A stretch of DNA of 64,000 nt from Conus ventricosus (GCA_018398815.1 CM031611.1:79996236-80060235); one strand, 5' to 3'; counted from the stretch's first letter, positions 23,088 to 33,597 are shown. The notes: generated from the sequence alone by a model not told the origin. Translations and numbers: made by a program.

Positions 23088-23099
23088 TCAGTAGTTATT

Positions 23100-23800
23100 T
23101 TTTGTTAAACTTATCTTTCTATTTTGGGCCTATTTTGCGGTTTAACTGATAGTGTGTTTGTCTTTTCATATATTGTTCTTTTAATTGCATCTGTGTCTAC
23201 CTGTCGTGAAGTACAAAAGGCTTTTCCTTCCTTTTGAAGTTTCAATTTTATGTCGTCTATAATATTCCGCATCGGGCCATCAGCTTATCAAATTCTTCGT
23301 CGGTATGTTGTCATTTGTAATGATTTGCTTTTTCCTTAATTCTTTATGAACAAAGTTTGCTGTATGCTAGGGCTAACTAATGGCAGTGTGCTTTGGGTAA
23401 TTTTGGAGTTAATTTTTTTAATACAGCGCTTACAATCACAGATATAGCGCCCTAAACCTTCTAAACAAGGCCCCCCTAATGCTAAAGAGGCTGGCCGCCC
23501 CAACCACAGTAGCTAAACCAGGCAACACTAGATACCAGCACTTCCGCTAGCTACAGCCGATGAGCCAGTATTTTAAATAAGAAAGTATTTTAAAGCTTTA
23601 CCATATTTCTTTCTAGTAATCTTACTTATCCAAGTCGCTTTCTATTTCCTTTTGAAGATCAGTTATTTGCTTTAATCTAAAACTGTTGAACATGCATTTT
23701 TATAAATAAGATTATTTTTTAAAATTATTCTTGTGATATCTTCTTATTATTCTTCTGGCAGCACTTCATTATGAGAGTAAATCGAAATAAAATCAACATA
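23100..23800 (-). CDS. Minus-strand gene with a hydrophobic glycine/alanine segment, broken
   Basis: Minus-strand reading gives a coiled-coil-like start (QITDLQKEIESDLDK, about 23,660), then VLPGLATVVGAASLALGG (about 23,500), a single membrane-type segment, then a lysine/cysteine-rich tail. Small proteins with one such segment are common beside capsid genes in Polintons and related viruses, but I cannot name this one. Frame changes are present. Confidence 0.35.
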
Positions 23801-23829
23801 ACTTAATTAATAATAAAGTCAGTTCTGTT

Positions 23830-24600
23830 TGTTTGTCTTTGTCAACCATCCACAGTTCACCTTGTTCAGATGATAATTGGGTGTTTATTTTGTCCCAGTT
23901 TTTAGTAAGTGCAATAACGAACTTAAGAGGTGTATCAAAGTTTTCTGCCTGGATTTGCTATCCTCTTATTTATCGTACTGTTCGGCAAACTTGTATAGCC
24001 CCATCCCTCGGAGTATTAAAATAGCGAAAAATCATCGTCTTTTGCCTTGGTTTGCAGTAGCTTTGGATAAATTCTAAGCTGACGGGGTCATTCCCCAACT
24101 CAGATATGGACTTCTTTCTCTGTAGAATATTTTCGACCCTGCCAATTATTTTTAATCTGTCTTTTTCTGTTGTGTTCCTGGAACTAGGGCTAACAAGAAA
24201 GGGAACCTGCAATCAAAGCCTTTCTATTTTGTTTTCCTTATCAAGTATACTTTTGGACCTTCGTAGTTCAAACTTTAAATTCCAAGCAATTTCAGGACAA
24301 GCTAACGCCCAGCATTCTCTTTTTTATGAAGTTTGTATTCATGTTTGCAAAATAGTTAGCCATTAAATTTATTATATCTTCTAGGGTAGGATACTGCTTG
24401 TCGTTTTTGCTCTTCAAGTTTGATGTTTCGTTTGTAAACACCCCCCTTCATCTGTGTATTCAAATCCATAAACATTTCCTGGGCATCCTATTAGATCAAA
24501 CTCGTTTGTGTATGCTAGGGTCTTTAACATCTACTGCAACGCATTAAGGAGCTAGATCGCTTTTGATTCTCGGACCACACCCGAGACATTCTTTTTATAA
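23830..24600 (-). CDS. Minus-strand Polinton gene, unknown, frameshifted
   Basis: Consecutive minus-strand fragments read NEFDLIGCPGNVYGFEY (about 24,500), MANYFANMNTNFIKKRML (about 24,364), CPEIAWNLKFELRRSK, SELGNDPVSLEFIQSYCK (about 24,095) and TPLKFVIALTKNWDKINT (about 23,900). Together they suggest one protein of about 250 residues downstream of the major capsid gene. No domain recognised. Confidence 0.4.
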
Positions 24601-25355
24601 TATAAAAATTATATTAAACAAATTGTTCTTAAACAATCATGATAAACAATTACATATTATACTAACTTATTTCGAACTGGGTGTGTCAGTCCGGTAAGCA
24701 TACGCTTTGCGTGCTTTGTTTTAGGTTTTTCTAATGCTCTTTTATTTTTTTTTAACTCTTCTTTGTACCTTATTATATTAATTTCACTTAACATTCGTAT
24801 AAAACTTTCTTGTGTCCTTAGTGTAAATATAATACAAACCGAAGTTTTAAAACTGTGATCTTAAGTCTTTTAAGAACTGCATTGTTTTTTGAGTTAAGAG
24901 CACACAGAAACTAGGCGCGTGGGCGGCCACTAAAGGCTAGCTTGTTACTTGAGATTGTCTTTTTTTAACTATTGTCTCGTCAATGAACAGTCATCAATAA
25001 TAAACAGTGTTTCAGTTCCCTCAAATCATGTCTTTATAATGTTCTAAACAGTCGCTCAGTTTGCGCTTAGGATAAATAGATATTTATTCTCGTCTGTCCA
25101 AATACAACTTCCTTTCTTTGTAAGACTTGTTTTGCGTAATGGTTAAGTGTGAGAATAAACAATGTCCTCGCTAATGAATCTGGTTTATTGTTTGTAACCA
25201 ATCAAGTACGAAGACAGCTTTTTACAACACCAGTAACCGCAGATAAGAGAACAGTGCGGATCTTTTGGCAGGGAAAAAATAAATAAAAAAAACTTTTTTA
25301 ATACTTTCATCTGTTTTTATTAGATTATTTCTTCTACTTTTATATAAGCCCGTCT
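24600..25355. other. AT-rich interior, no assignable gene
   Basis: Minus-strand fragments such as ARTLFILTLNHYAKQVLQ (about 25,160) look coding but do not join into anything I recognise. Confidence 0.3.
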
Positions 25356-25359
25356 TATA

Positions 25360-26640
25360 GTCGGTTTTCTTCATTGTTATAACTGAGCATCACAAACATA
25401 AAAATGTGCATTTTTATTGGGGCCGTTGCCATCTGCTTTCTTGTGATTATATTTTTGTATACTTCCTGCCCTACCCCTTCTCCACTTCCAAAACCAAGCT
25501 GTTGTCTAATGTAAGATCTAAAATCCAGCCACTTGCCCATTATTTGAGTTATTATAGTAGTCTTCGAGTATTACTTCATAAAGCGAAAGGTTTTTTACAA
25601 AACTCGATCAATGCTGTTCTCTTTGTCTACTGCAGCGAACCACTTTCTTATTTCATCAAAGTTTGGTGGTGAGGGTAAAGGCCGCGCCCTGAATACAGCT
25701 GATCGACTTTGCCATTTATTACACAGTCTTCCTTCTCAATTTTTGGATTATTAATACGCTTCTGTTTACTCTCTGAAAAGGAGTTGTTCCTTCGTATACA
25801 AGAGCAAAATTCCTTTTAAAGTCTTCAGAGATGATTTGTTGTAATGTTCCAGAGAGTGTCTCGTTGTTTTCTATTTTCTCTGTAATGGCGTGCATTAACC
25901 ATTTCTTAATAAATAACGTTTTATCTTTTTATACTGGCGTTAAGATTGTTATAGCATGTCCAGGGTTAGTTTCAACAATCAAACTCGATGAGTGATGTCG
26001 CTCTAACTTGTGTTTTTTGCTAAAGGGTCTTCAGACAGAATACAGAGGTCGATCAGGATTTAAATGTGAGAGGATAAGTAAGTTTTTCATTTAGTGAGCC
26101 TTGGTAATATGGCATATGCGTCTTTAACAGCTCAAAATCTAGAGGGAATGCAGAAATCTGTTGCCAAATGCTTTGTACTGCCTCTTCTTTAACTTCATTC
26201 TTTGCATCCCCGGCTTTATTGCCTGTGCTGAGACCGTTTTGGGCTTTGTATTCCTGTTAAACTTTCTCTTTCCTTTTTTTTGAGGTTGCCATAGATCAGA
26301 ATAGAGGGCAAAAATGTATGCCTCGCCTAGTAAAAAGACTTCTCTAACTCAGTTGATTACTATATGTTTAACGATTGACTGCCATATTAGCAACAACACT
26401 GATTTGGTTCTGACGACCGTAATAGCTATATTGAATGAAAGTTTAGCGGTGCCTGGCATTATAACATCATCAGCGCCAAGATCGGGTAACTTAACTATTA
26501 AATCTTGTCCAGGACTCTCAACCTGTTGATGGAATAGTTACGCACTAATTACAGTCCTGCCTTATACCTTTTACGCCGTGGGGTTCCTTCGTTCTTTTCT
26601 GTATGGTTCGTGGTCACAACCGTATGAGTTCATTTTTTGA
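25360..26640 (-). pseudogene. Major capsid protein (double jelly-roll) of the Polinton, frameshifted
   Basis: Near the N-terminus, minus-strand frames give VESPGQDLIVKLPDLGADD and PGTAKLSFNIAITVVRTKS (about 26,525-26,420), then EVFLLGEAYIFALYSDLW (about 26,345). In Polinton major capsid proteins this order (PG, two short strands, a G-E-Y-DLW block) is characteristic. Later come NETLSGTLQQIISEDFKRN (about 25,860) and, at the C-terminus, KWLDFRSYIRQQLGFGSG (25,534-25,480), matching the conserved W-DLR...LHGSG tail. The span gives about 425 residues, within the usual range. A start at about 26,633 (MNSYGCDHEPY) is plausible but followed by a frame change. Identification rests on recalled family patterns; a structure prediction would confirm the fold. 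Confidence 0.75.
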
Positions 26641-26699
26641 TAAACAAAATAAAGAATATAAATAAAAAATTATCGGATGAAGATTTGACCCTATTGATC

Positions 26700-27200
26700 C
26701 TGATTGAAGAAGAGATGAAAACAGAACTGGGTCCTCATTGCAGAAGAAGCTGGCAAAGCAGCAGCACCCCCTGGCCAATGGAGTAGGAATTAAGCCAATA
26801 CGATTGCTAGGATAGAATTGAATCTTTATATCGCCAATATGGGGGCGAGGAGCAGCCAGAAGCACTTAGAGTTTTCTAATTTGTCAACAGATGAATATAA
26901 TCATTTGTATGTAGGAACCAGTAAGGAATCGAGTGTGCGGGCTTACTGCAAAGCCGTACCCAACCCAGTTTTTAAGCTGCGGACACAATTCTTAGAGATC
27001 TCCTGTTGCTTGACCAAAGGACAATTAAACTTTATTGACGACTATTTTAAGATATGAAGTGTTAGTATTTTACAGAACTTGGGACAAGTGCTGCACACAA
27101 TCTGAATTACAAATCATACCTCTTGAAGAATTAAAATCGTACGCAGATGAGCTTATAGCAGAAATTGAAACATGTTTTAATGAGGAGGAACACTGTTAAA
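26700..27200 (+). CDS. Plus-strand Polinton gene, unknown, frameshifted
   Basis: An open frame from 26,818 to 27,057 (MNLYIANMGARSSQKHLEF) is followed in another frame by SELQIIPLEELKSYADELI and AEIETCFNEEEHC, ending at about 27,199. It diverges from the major capsid gene, with a short spacer at 26,640-26,700. Basic/helical; no family recognised. Confidence 0.35.
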
Positions 27201-29150
27201 AACAATTGGAAGATTCTCCATTGTCCTATGCGCGAAATCTGGGCTTAATGTAGGCGCCTCCCCACGGGAAAATAAGGGGTGAATACAAACAATTTGCAAA
27301 ACTTGGTGAGCTGGGGTAGTAGAGATGATGAAGAAAAAATAACAACTGGCTGATGGCAGATGATAACAATTTAGGGCGAGAAGAAAAGGCTAGATAACAG
27401 CAGAAAATAAGGATTTAATGCTACAAAGGGCGGGCCAGATTAGAAAGTGCTGTCTACTATCAGAGCGCAGCTAGCAGCACAAACAAGCAAATAAAGAGAA
27501 ACTATAAACACAATACTTTATGTAATTACTACGCTAGCAGAAAGGGAATAAGGACTCTGTTCCAGAGAAAAGGGGATGACAAAGTTAGTAGATTAACAGC
27601 TGTAGGGTTTGCCATCTCTACCCTCGTATATGCCACTAAACCGGCAGTGCAGCCTTCAAGGGCCAGTAACGCTCAACAACTCAGCTGTAAAAGATGGATT
27701 AGAATACAATTGCATTTAATCTAGCCAATCCTATTGTATGAAGTGCTGCCAAAGCGCTTGATGCTTCTGACTGGCATAATAGGCAGTCAGTGTTGTTTGT
27801 TGGGTTTTGTTATACTTAGGCAAATGTGCATGGTTTTATGGTGACCATCGGTGGGACGTTAGCGAAGTGCTAGCTTCTGGATTAATTTTTTGTGAAATAA
27901 TGTATGGCTAATCCAGTGAAAGTTTAAAACACACGAGGGGACGTCTTGTCGCTAGTGTGTACTGTCTGTGTGAGGCATTCTACAGGTGTGGGTGCTTTTC
28001 TGGGCTGCTTTCTGTGCTGTGGGGCGCTTATAATGGATGCTTTCTTCAGGGACTAAGTACTTTCTTTAAAATGGATGGAGAGGCGCCTTGTGTTTTAAGC
28101 ATTGATTGTGCCCTATTGTTGATCGTCTCCAGCTATGAGGATTTCATTGTTATTAATTCTGTATAATGCCAATCTGAGCAGTCTAGGTCAGAGGGTAGCA
28201 TGTATATATTCCATGGCCTTCAACAAAGTAAACCTTTGACCTGCCATGAGCAGAAAGTCAGGATACCTTTGTATGCTGGGCAGCAATTCAACAGCAGAGT
28301 TAATAGCATTTCTAAATTGGATAGAAATTGTTTTCTGGATCAAAGCTGTAGTTGTATCTACTCTGCTAGACCTTGGTCTGAGCTTGTGCCTCCTTATAAA
28401 ACACCAACATATGTCCTTATGGAGTCATTATGCCTATGCACTCCTGGGCATGTTTAGACTTCTCTTTCTCTCTAAGATAAATGTTGCACCAAGCATTAGG
28501 ATGTTTTGGTTCAATTGTCCCTAATAGGAGAACGTGTTTGTCGGTTGAAAGAAGTTTGGCAGGACCAGTAGGCATATTTTTATTCTCTTTTGGCCCCACA
28601 ATTTCAATGTGCCTAACCCATGATTGCGGTCTAACTTTTGTCTAAAGTCAGTTATGGATTAATGTTAAAGTCGTTGCAGATTATTTCACTTTGCATTATT
28701 GTCCATTGGGTGTTTGAATGGATTTTAAACGCGCTGTGTTGGGAGGACTACTTGGAGTTCAGTTAGTATTCGTCTGTACTGGTAATAAACATGAAAGTTA
28801 TATACTGACCTTCCAAGAGATTAGGTTGGGTTTATTGGTTTGACATGAACGCCCTGCCAGTAGTTGAGCTGTATAGGGCTAAATTTATACTGATTTGGTT
28901 AAATCGTCATAGGACGGGGATGACCTGCTGATGGACTCTATCACTATTTATTGGTGGATTTAAATATCTAGTTAGACGGTTTACATAGGGCCTACTTGGA
29001 GAGTCGTATGATTATCTTACTGCAATGGTTAGTAAACTGAAGTATAATGATTTGGGGTTATTTAAAACGTCTCCTAATTGTAAGTGGCGCTTTCGTTTTA
29101 ATTTAAAATGGTTCTTTTTTTAAATTAGTTTTTTAAAATATGTTTGAAAA
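27200..29150. other. Interior region with open but unassigned frames
   Basis: Plus-strand frames of 69-92 codons (27,957-28,166; 28,200-28,457; 28,246-28,524) are cysteine- and leucine-rich and partly overlap. A better coding signal, GESYDYLTAMVSKLKYNDLG (about 29,001-29,060), appears to be the end of a protein that stops at about 29,122. The packaging ATPase and protease would be expected in this neighbourhood, but I could not find a P-loop or the protease His/Cys blocks. Confidence 0.35.
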
Positions 29151-29153
29151 TGG

Positions 29154-29837
29154 ATGTTCCTCTATATAAACAAGCAAAACGAGCGTGTGTTCTTAACGCA
29201 CCCAATTGTAAATAGGCGCGGTGATTGTAGGGTTGCCCTTAGAGAAATTGGGTTTAAAATAAAATGGATTAACATATCTGAAAAAGATAAGAATAACTGG
29301 GCGGATATTAAGGACGGGCAAGGCACGCTATTAAAACATTTAAAAATACCCGATGGTTACTACAACTTTTGTTCTTTAAGAGAAGTATTTAGAAAATTTG
29401 GCATTGAGTTAAAAATTAATGAGGCAAATCTTATAATTACTATGAATTTTCCAGAAATTGAAGAAAGGGAGTACGTTTTTCCTAGAAGCCTTGCTCGAAT
29501 TTTAGGCTTTTATGATAGTGGTGAAACATATCATATTAAAACACATATGTACTTAAAAAGCGGTCTTTATGAGTATGTAGGCAGTAGACCTTCTGATTTT
29601 CTCGTAAATCCAATGTTGTATGTCCATCTACAACAGTTAAAAACAGATACTAATTTGTTTAATGGCTATCCATCTGCTGTCCTAAGAGCATTGCCACCAA
29701 CTAATGTAGGGTTTTGCGATTATCAGTTACATAGGTTTGGCGGAGACATTGAATTTAAAGAATTAATTGAGGTTTCTTTAAATTCATTGGATGTAAAAAT
29801 AGTTAATCAAGACGGGAAAGCCAGTTGTTTGTTCTAA
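29154..29837 (+). CDS. Penton-like minor capsid protein of the Polinton, intact
   Basis: A 227-codon frame without interruption. It starts FLYINKQNERVFLTH, followed by RVALREIGFKIKWINIS, where Polinton pentons have a 'W-V-A-L-x-E-I' strand. Then IPDGYYNFCSLREVF, the FPRSLARILGFYD block that often ends the first half, MLYVHLQQLKTDTN and AVLRALPPTN, and a terminal ELIEVSLNSLDVKIVNQDGK strand. Its length is typical for a single jelly-roll penton, which forms the fivefold vertices of the predicted capsid. An alternative ATG four bases upstream (29,150) opens a different 21-codon frame, so the start at 29,154 is chosen. It is the only hallmark gene of the element that is open, next to the right terminal repeat. 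Confidence 0.75.
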   Translation: MFLYINKQNERVFLTHPIVNRRGDCRVALREIGFKIKWINISEKDKNNWADIKDGQGTLLKHLKIPDGYYNFCSLREVFRKFGIELKINEANLIITMNFPEIEEREYVFPRSLARILGFYDSGETYHIKTHMYLKSGLYEYVGSRPSDFLVNPMLYVHLQQLKTDTNLFNGYPSAVLRALPPTNVGFCDYQLHRFGGDIEFKELIEVSLNSLDVKIVNQDGKASCLF

Positions 29838-29919
29838 TTTATTAATAGTGCTGGAAGTAGAAGAACATGTTAGAAGAGTAGTAAGGACTCAGTCCCGCGG
29901 ACGTTAATTTTATGTTCTC

Positions 29920-30152
29920 AGAGAGAATGTAAATATGTTGGTTCACGATCACCCATATTATTCTACACGGAAACCTCCGTTTCAATGTGCTAATTACGTC
30001 ATATTTGGCGGTTTTGAGGTGTTAATTTTTTTGTGAAACAGGTGTTAAATTTGGCCAAAACTGACATGTGATGGACGTGATTTGTATGTGAAAATGGGGG
30101 TTTTCGTGCAAAATAAGATGGGTGGTCGTGAACGAACATATTTACATTCTCT
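29920..30152 (-). repeat. Right terminal inverted repeat of the Polinton
   Basis: Reverse complement of 13,830-14,063 with about 5% difference, again bounded by AGAGAATGTAAATATGTT and AACATATTTACATTCTCT. It is followed directly by ATTGC, the target-site duplication also seen at 13,825-13,829. Confidence 0.9.
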
Positions 30153-31030
30153 ATTGCAATCGGACTCCGAAACATTCAACCAAACTCGAAGCGTTGTTGA
30201 TCTATAACCTTCAACGTCACATATAGAACGTTTAAGCATCAAATCCAAAGGCGTCCCGAGGTGGTTGTGTTGTCCGGCTTGAATGTTGCTGATTTGTTAA
30301 GGCAGCTCCCGCGTGGTGTTGATTACTGTTGTTTCAGGCAAGTGGTGCAAACACGACAGTCATAGCCGTGTAAACTTGAACTGACCGTATTTGCGTGCAG
30401 CGCAGTCTTGCGATTTGGAAAACAAGCTAGGTGTGCGAGTGATACTTTCTCAAGGAGGGAAGGAGAGGGACGAGGTGGGGGGGGGGGGGGGGGTGTCAAA
30501 GGTCGAGAGGAGGTGAGGAGAAGCTTGGGAAAGGGTGGAACAACTGTGGCTGTGACGCGATCAGGGGCGGTGAGTGGGGAATATTTTGTGCGGCGGAGGA
30601 ACAGCATGGACTAGCTTGGAGTTTCTGAAGAAGGGAAGGGCAGGGATGGGGAAGGGGAGAATAATACAGTATAGCTCATTTGACCGGAGGACAGGTTGAG
30701 AAAGACGGACATTGTCTGGATTGTGATAGCAGCTTCCACTTTCGGTTTTGGTCCAAGGGAAACAACTGTGATAACTGAACTAGGGGAAATCACTGCCGTC
30801 ATAGTGATTTCGGTTGTCCCACACTGGCCGGGCAAGTCGTGCAGCACGACTGATGACAAATTGTTACAACGTTGCTGCAGCGATTTTCATATTAATTTTG
30901 TCGCTGACAGTTGTGCATGTAGACCCTTCAGTTTGAAAGGGGTGCTGCAAACTGTTGTTGAGTATATTTTCTTTCTTCGGATTTCAGTGGTTAAACAGAA
31001 GGTGAGGTGCAGTTAATCGGGCAGTTCAGT
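30153..31030. other. Host DNA with poly(G) tract, no gene
   Basis: CpG-containing sequence with a G run near 30,477-30,492. Two opposed frames of 106 and 82 codons at 30,611-31,016 are shadows of each other. No family recognised. Confidence 0.35.
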
Positions 31031-31374
31031 GTACTCGACAGCGGGTGGCATAGCCTAATTACCGCATATATCACTAAATATCACCGCACATCGCTAAATA
31101 TCACCGCACATCGCTAAATATCACCGCACATCGCTAAAAATATATCACCGCACATAGCTAAATATCACTAAATATCAACGCACATCACTAAATATCAGGG
31201 TGTATGCTTATATGACAATCTTATGCCATAATTTTGAATAGATCTAGTGGAACATTGGTGTTGGTTTGTTTCTATTGTGTGTACCATATGCCATGAGAGT
31301 TAAACAGGGGGGGGGGGGGGGGGCAACTCCAGATGTCAGCTGGGCTAAGGTCGCGCGACAACTGCGTGTGCGAG

Positions 31375-31475
31375 ATGGGTCCTAAGCAGGCCCCACAGTA
31401 CTTTTGTGGAGTTTGTGCTCAGGGTTGTGGGAACAACAGCATCGAGTGTTCATGTTGCCAGAAATGGATTCACAG
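31375..31475 (+). CDS. PHD-like zinc-binding exon with splice donor, inside the iteron element
   Basis: Begins MGPKQAPQYFCGVCAQGC and continues to ECSCCQKWIH, giving C-x2-C, C-x2-C and W-x-H in PHD spacing. It ends at CACAG|GTAAGTG, a consensus donor (phase 2). The final Cys of a PHD finger would come from the next exon. A good acceptor inside the element (TTTCCCTTTCCAG|AAGG at 31,798) joins in frame, giving RRSLKRLTFF, a hydrophobic stretch and a stop at about 31,892, with Ser where Cys is expected. The acceptor of ANKRD49 exon 2 (35,899) is also phase-compatible. Similar fingers open many mollusc retrotransposon ORFs, so this may be a captured fragment. Confidence 0.45.
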
Positions 31476-31978
31476 GTAAGTGTGTGTGTTTGTATCCGAC
31501 TAGACAGGCTATTGCGTGTATGAGCTTTTTCTTTCTCCTCTTTACACCCCTTTATTGGGGAATTCTTGCACTTGAATTTAGGGCTAAGTAAGCCTCATGT
31601 CTTTTTTAGATGCCCTAGTCTTTTCTCTTGTCGATGATTTTCTTCTCAGTTGTGTTTGTTATTATTTTGTTGCTTCCTTGGAGCTTTTAAGGGTTTTTTT
31701 TTTCTAAGACATGGATTGTGTTTGTAATTCAAATTTAGTGATAATCATCACTCATCATATTCAAATTTTTTGTCCATGATTTCTTTTTCCCTTTCCAGAA
31801 GGTCTTTGAAAAGATTAACATTTTTTGCACTTTTACTTTTAGTTGTTTATGTCAATTTGTTCCAACTAGGAGCAATTCTATTAGAATAAGAATTTGTTTC
31901 TAATTTTAATTGAATTCTGTTTTATAAATAACTTTTGGAAGGCATTTCTTGTTCTTTGGTCATTTACTAATGTAACAG

Positions 31979-32094
31979 GAGACAGAGAGAGAGAGAGAGG
32001 CAGAGAGAGACAGGGACAGAGAGAGAGACACACACACACACACACAGAGACACAGAGAGAGACAGAGAGAGAGAGAGAGAGACAGAGAAAGTCA

Positions 32095-32139
<45 letters not shown>

Positions 32140-32155
32140 GGTCACACACACACCC
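31979..32155. repeat. Compound (GA)n/(CA)n microsatellite
   Basis: Alternating GAGA and CACA blocks inside the iteron element. Frames rich in RE/TH and CV/SL are repeat by-products. Confidence 0.95.
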
Positions 32156-32576
32156 GATAATTGGTGATATGCGGTGATATTAAGCGATGTGCGGTGATAT
32201 TTTTAGCGATGTGCGGTGATATTTTTAGCGATGTGCGGTGATATTTAGCGATGTGCGGTGATATTTAGCGATGTGCGGTGATATTTAGTGATATGCGGTG
32301 ATATTTAGTGATATGCGGTAAATAGCCGAAGCCCTCGACAGTCTACTAGCTCTAAATTATTATAAACTCTCACAGTCAACAGTGTAACAGTTCAAGACGA
32401 AGCAGATGGTCAGTGTTGGTTTAACTTTTGAGACCCAGTCTCAGTCAGCGTCCCACGGTTCTCTCACGTCGCTGCTTCTTGCGGTTGTTGTTGTCTTTAA
32501 TTTCACGTCTTTCCACGTAAGTGGATATTAGACGAAGAGAAAAGGTGTGGAGAGGGGGAGCTTGAAGAGGGGGGGT

Positions 32577-32796
32577 TATCTTGCAAAATTTTTATTTTAA
32601 AAAAAGCCTTTTTTACATTCTTTACAATACAATAAAAAGGTACGGGAATTCCAACGTTAAATGACTATTGTAAATCATAACACATCTTGCAAAATTTTTA
32701 TTAAAAAAAAGCCTTTTTTACATTCTTTACAATACAATAAAAAGGTAGGCCTACGGGAATTCCAACGTTAAATGACTATTGTGAATCATAACACAA
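32577..32796. repeat. Tandem duplication, ~110 bp x 2
   Basis: Two adjacent copies, from CTTGCAAAATTTTTATT through GCCTTTTTTACATTC to GACTATTGT. The second has a 6-base insertion (GGCCTA). They lie just 3' (on the minus strand) of a possible LINE tail at 32,800-33,065. Confidence 0.85.
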
Positions 32797-32799
32797 ACT

Positions 32800-33065
32800 A
32801 TAACAAATGTTCCATAGGACTGCGTAGTAAACAGCAAAATCAAACAACAAAGTAAAGTTCTCAAGGATACTTTCAAGAGAACTTTCAGAAATAGCCGGTA
32901 AAATAGGTCTCAATCTCTGGTATTCCAGAAAAAAATGTGTTGGTCTGAAATTTGTTCACCACACAAACATTTAAGATTCTCGCTGAATTTTGTTTTGAAG
33001 GCATTAAGCTTTTTTCCTAAAAGACTTCTTGTGGTCATAATGTACAGGTTTCATAAGGATTGAAG
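32800..33065 (-). pseudogene. Possible 3' end of a LINE reverse transcriptase ORF
   Basis: The minus-strand reading VVNKFQTNTFFWNTRD, then LKVLLKVSLRTLLC, resembles the C-terminal H-x-L/F-EC region of mollusc LINEs, but the resemblance is weak and the frame is broken. It could equally be chance. Confidence 0.25.
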
Positions 33066-33069
33066 AGCC

Positions 33070-33597
33070 TAATTTGCTTTGTCATGATAAACGAGAAGGA
33101 AAAGGTATTATTACTCAGTTACTGTTTGACACTGACCATTTCTGTACAGGGAGTTTAACCATTGGTCTCATCTCGCACACAGACATGCATGCATACAGCA
33201 CACAAGTGCCAATATCCATCATTCCATGTCACACATACATAGAACTAAGAATTAGTCAGTGGTCATATTTTTATGGTGAAATATAGTTTATACAGAAATA
33301 GACCTGTGCCCCTAGTAAACCCCCCAGTACATTTAGGTAACTTTTATTTTGAACACTGGCTTCTTTCTGTCAAATATTAAGAGTGCAATAGTTCAGATAG
33401 GCCGACTGATTTATTTCACATACTTTGTAAAATGCTGACGTAGTTCACAATAATCTTTAATTGAAAAAAACAACAACAATAGAAATAAAATATATAAGAG
33501 CAAGTGAGTGTCAACAGTAGGGGCTTCTTTATTGATTCTCTGCTGGACTGCATTGAAGACTGTTGGTTACATTAGAATGTGAAAGACGTGCTTCACT
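33070..33597. other. No recognisable feature
   Basis: AT-rich non-coding sequence without repeats or coding signal. Confidence 0.4.

Larger units (their letters stand above)
13830..30152. mobile_element. Polinton/Maverick (adintovirus-like) DNA element, 16.3 kb
   Basis: The element is bounded by inverted copies of a ~233-bp sequence, starting AGAGAATGTAAATATG and ending with its reverse complement ATTTACATTCTCT. Outside both ends lies ATTGC (13,825-13,829 and 30,153-30,157), a 5-bp target-site duplication, or 6 bp (ATTGCA) if the terminal A is shared. The inner flanks of the two terminal repeats do not match each other, so they did not insert separately. Inside are the hallmark genes: protein-primed DNA polymerase B (plus), retroviral-type integrase (plus), major capsid protein (minus) and penton-like minor capsid protein (plus). 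Size, terminal repeats and gene set all fit the Polinton/Maverick class. I did not recognise a packaging ATPase or adenain-type protease; they may be present but broken. Most genes carry frameshifts, so the copy looks inactive unless the consensus is faulty. Confidence 0.9.
31042..32333. mobile_element. 1.29 kb DNA element with iteron-array inverted ends and 8-bp target duplication
   Basis: CTCGACAG occurs directly outside both ends (31,034-31,041 and 32,334-32,341). The left end carries an array of ATATCACCGCACATCGCTAA-type units (31,060-31,200). The right end carries the exact reverse complement, TTAGCGATGTGCGGTGATAT (32,160-32,325). The outermost words (AATTACCGCATAT and ATATGCGGTAAAT) are also inverted. 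An 8-bp duplication fits hAT, P or Zisupton-type transposases. No transposase is present; it is probably non-autonomous. It contains a PHD-like exon and a compound GA/CA microsatellite. Confidence 0.75.
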
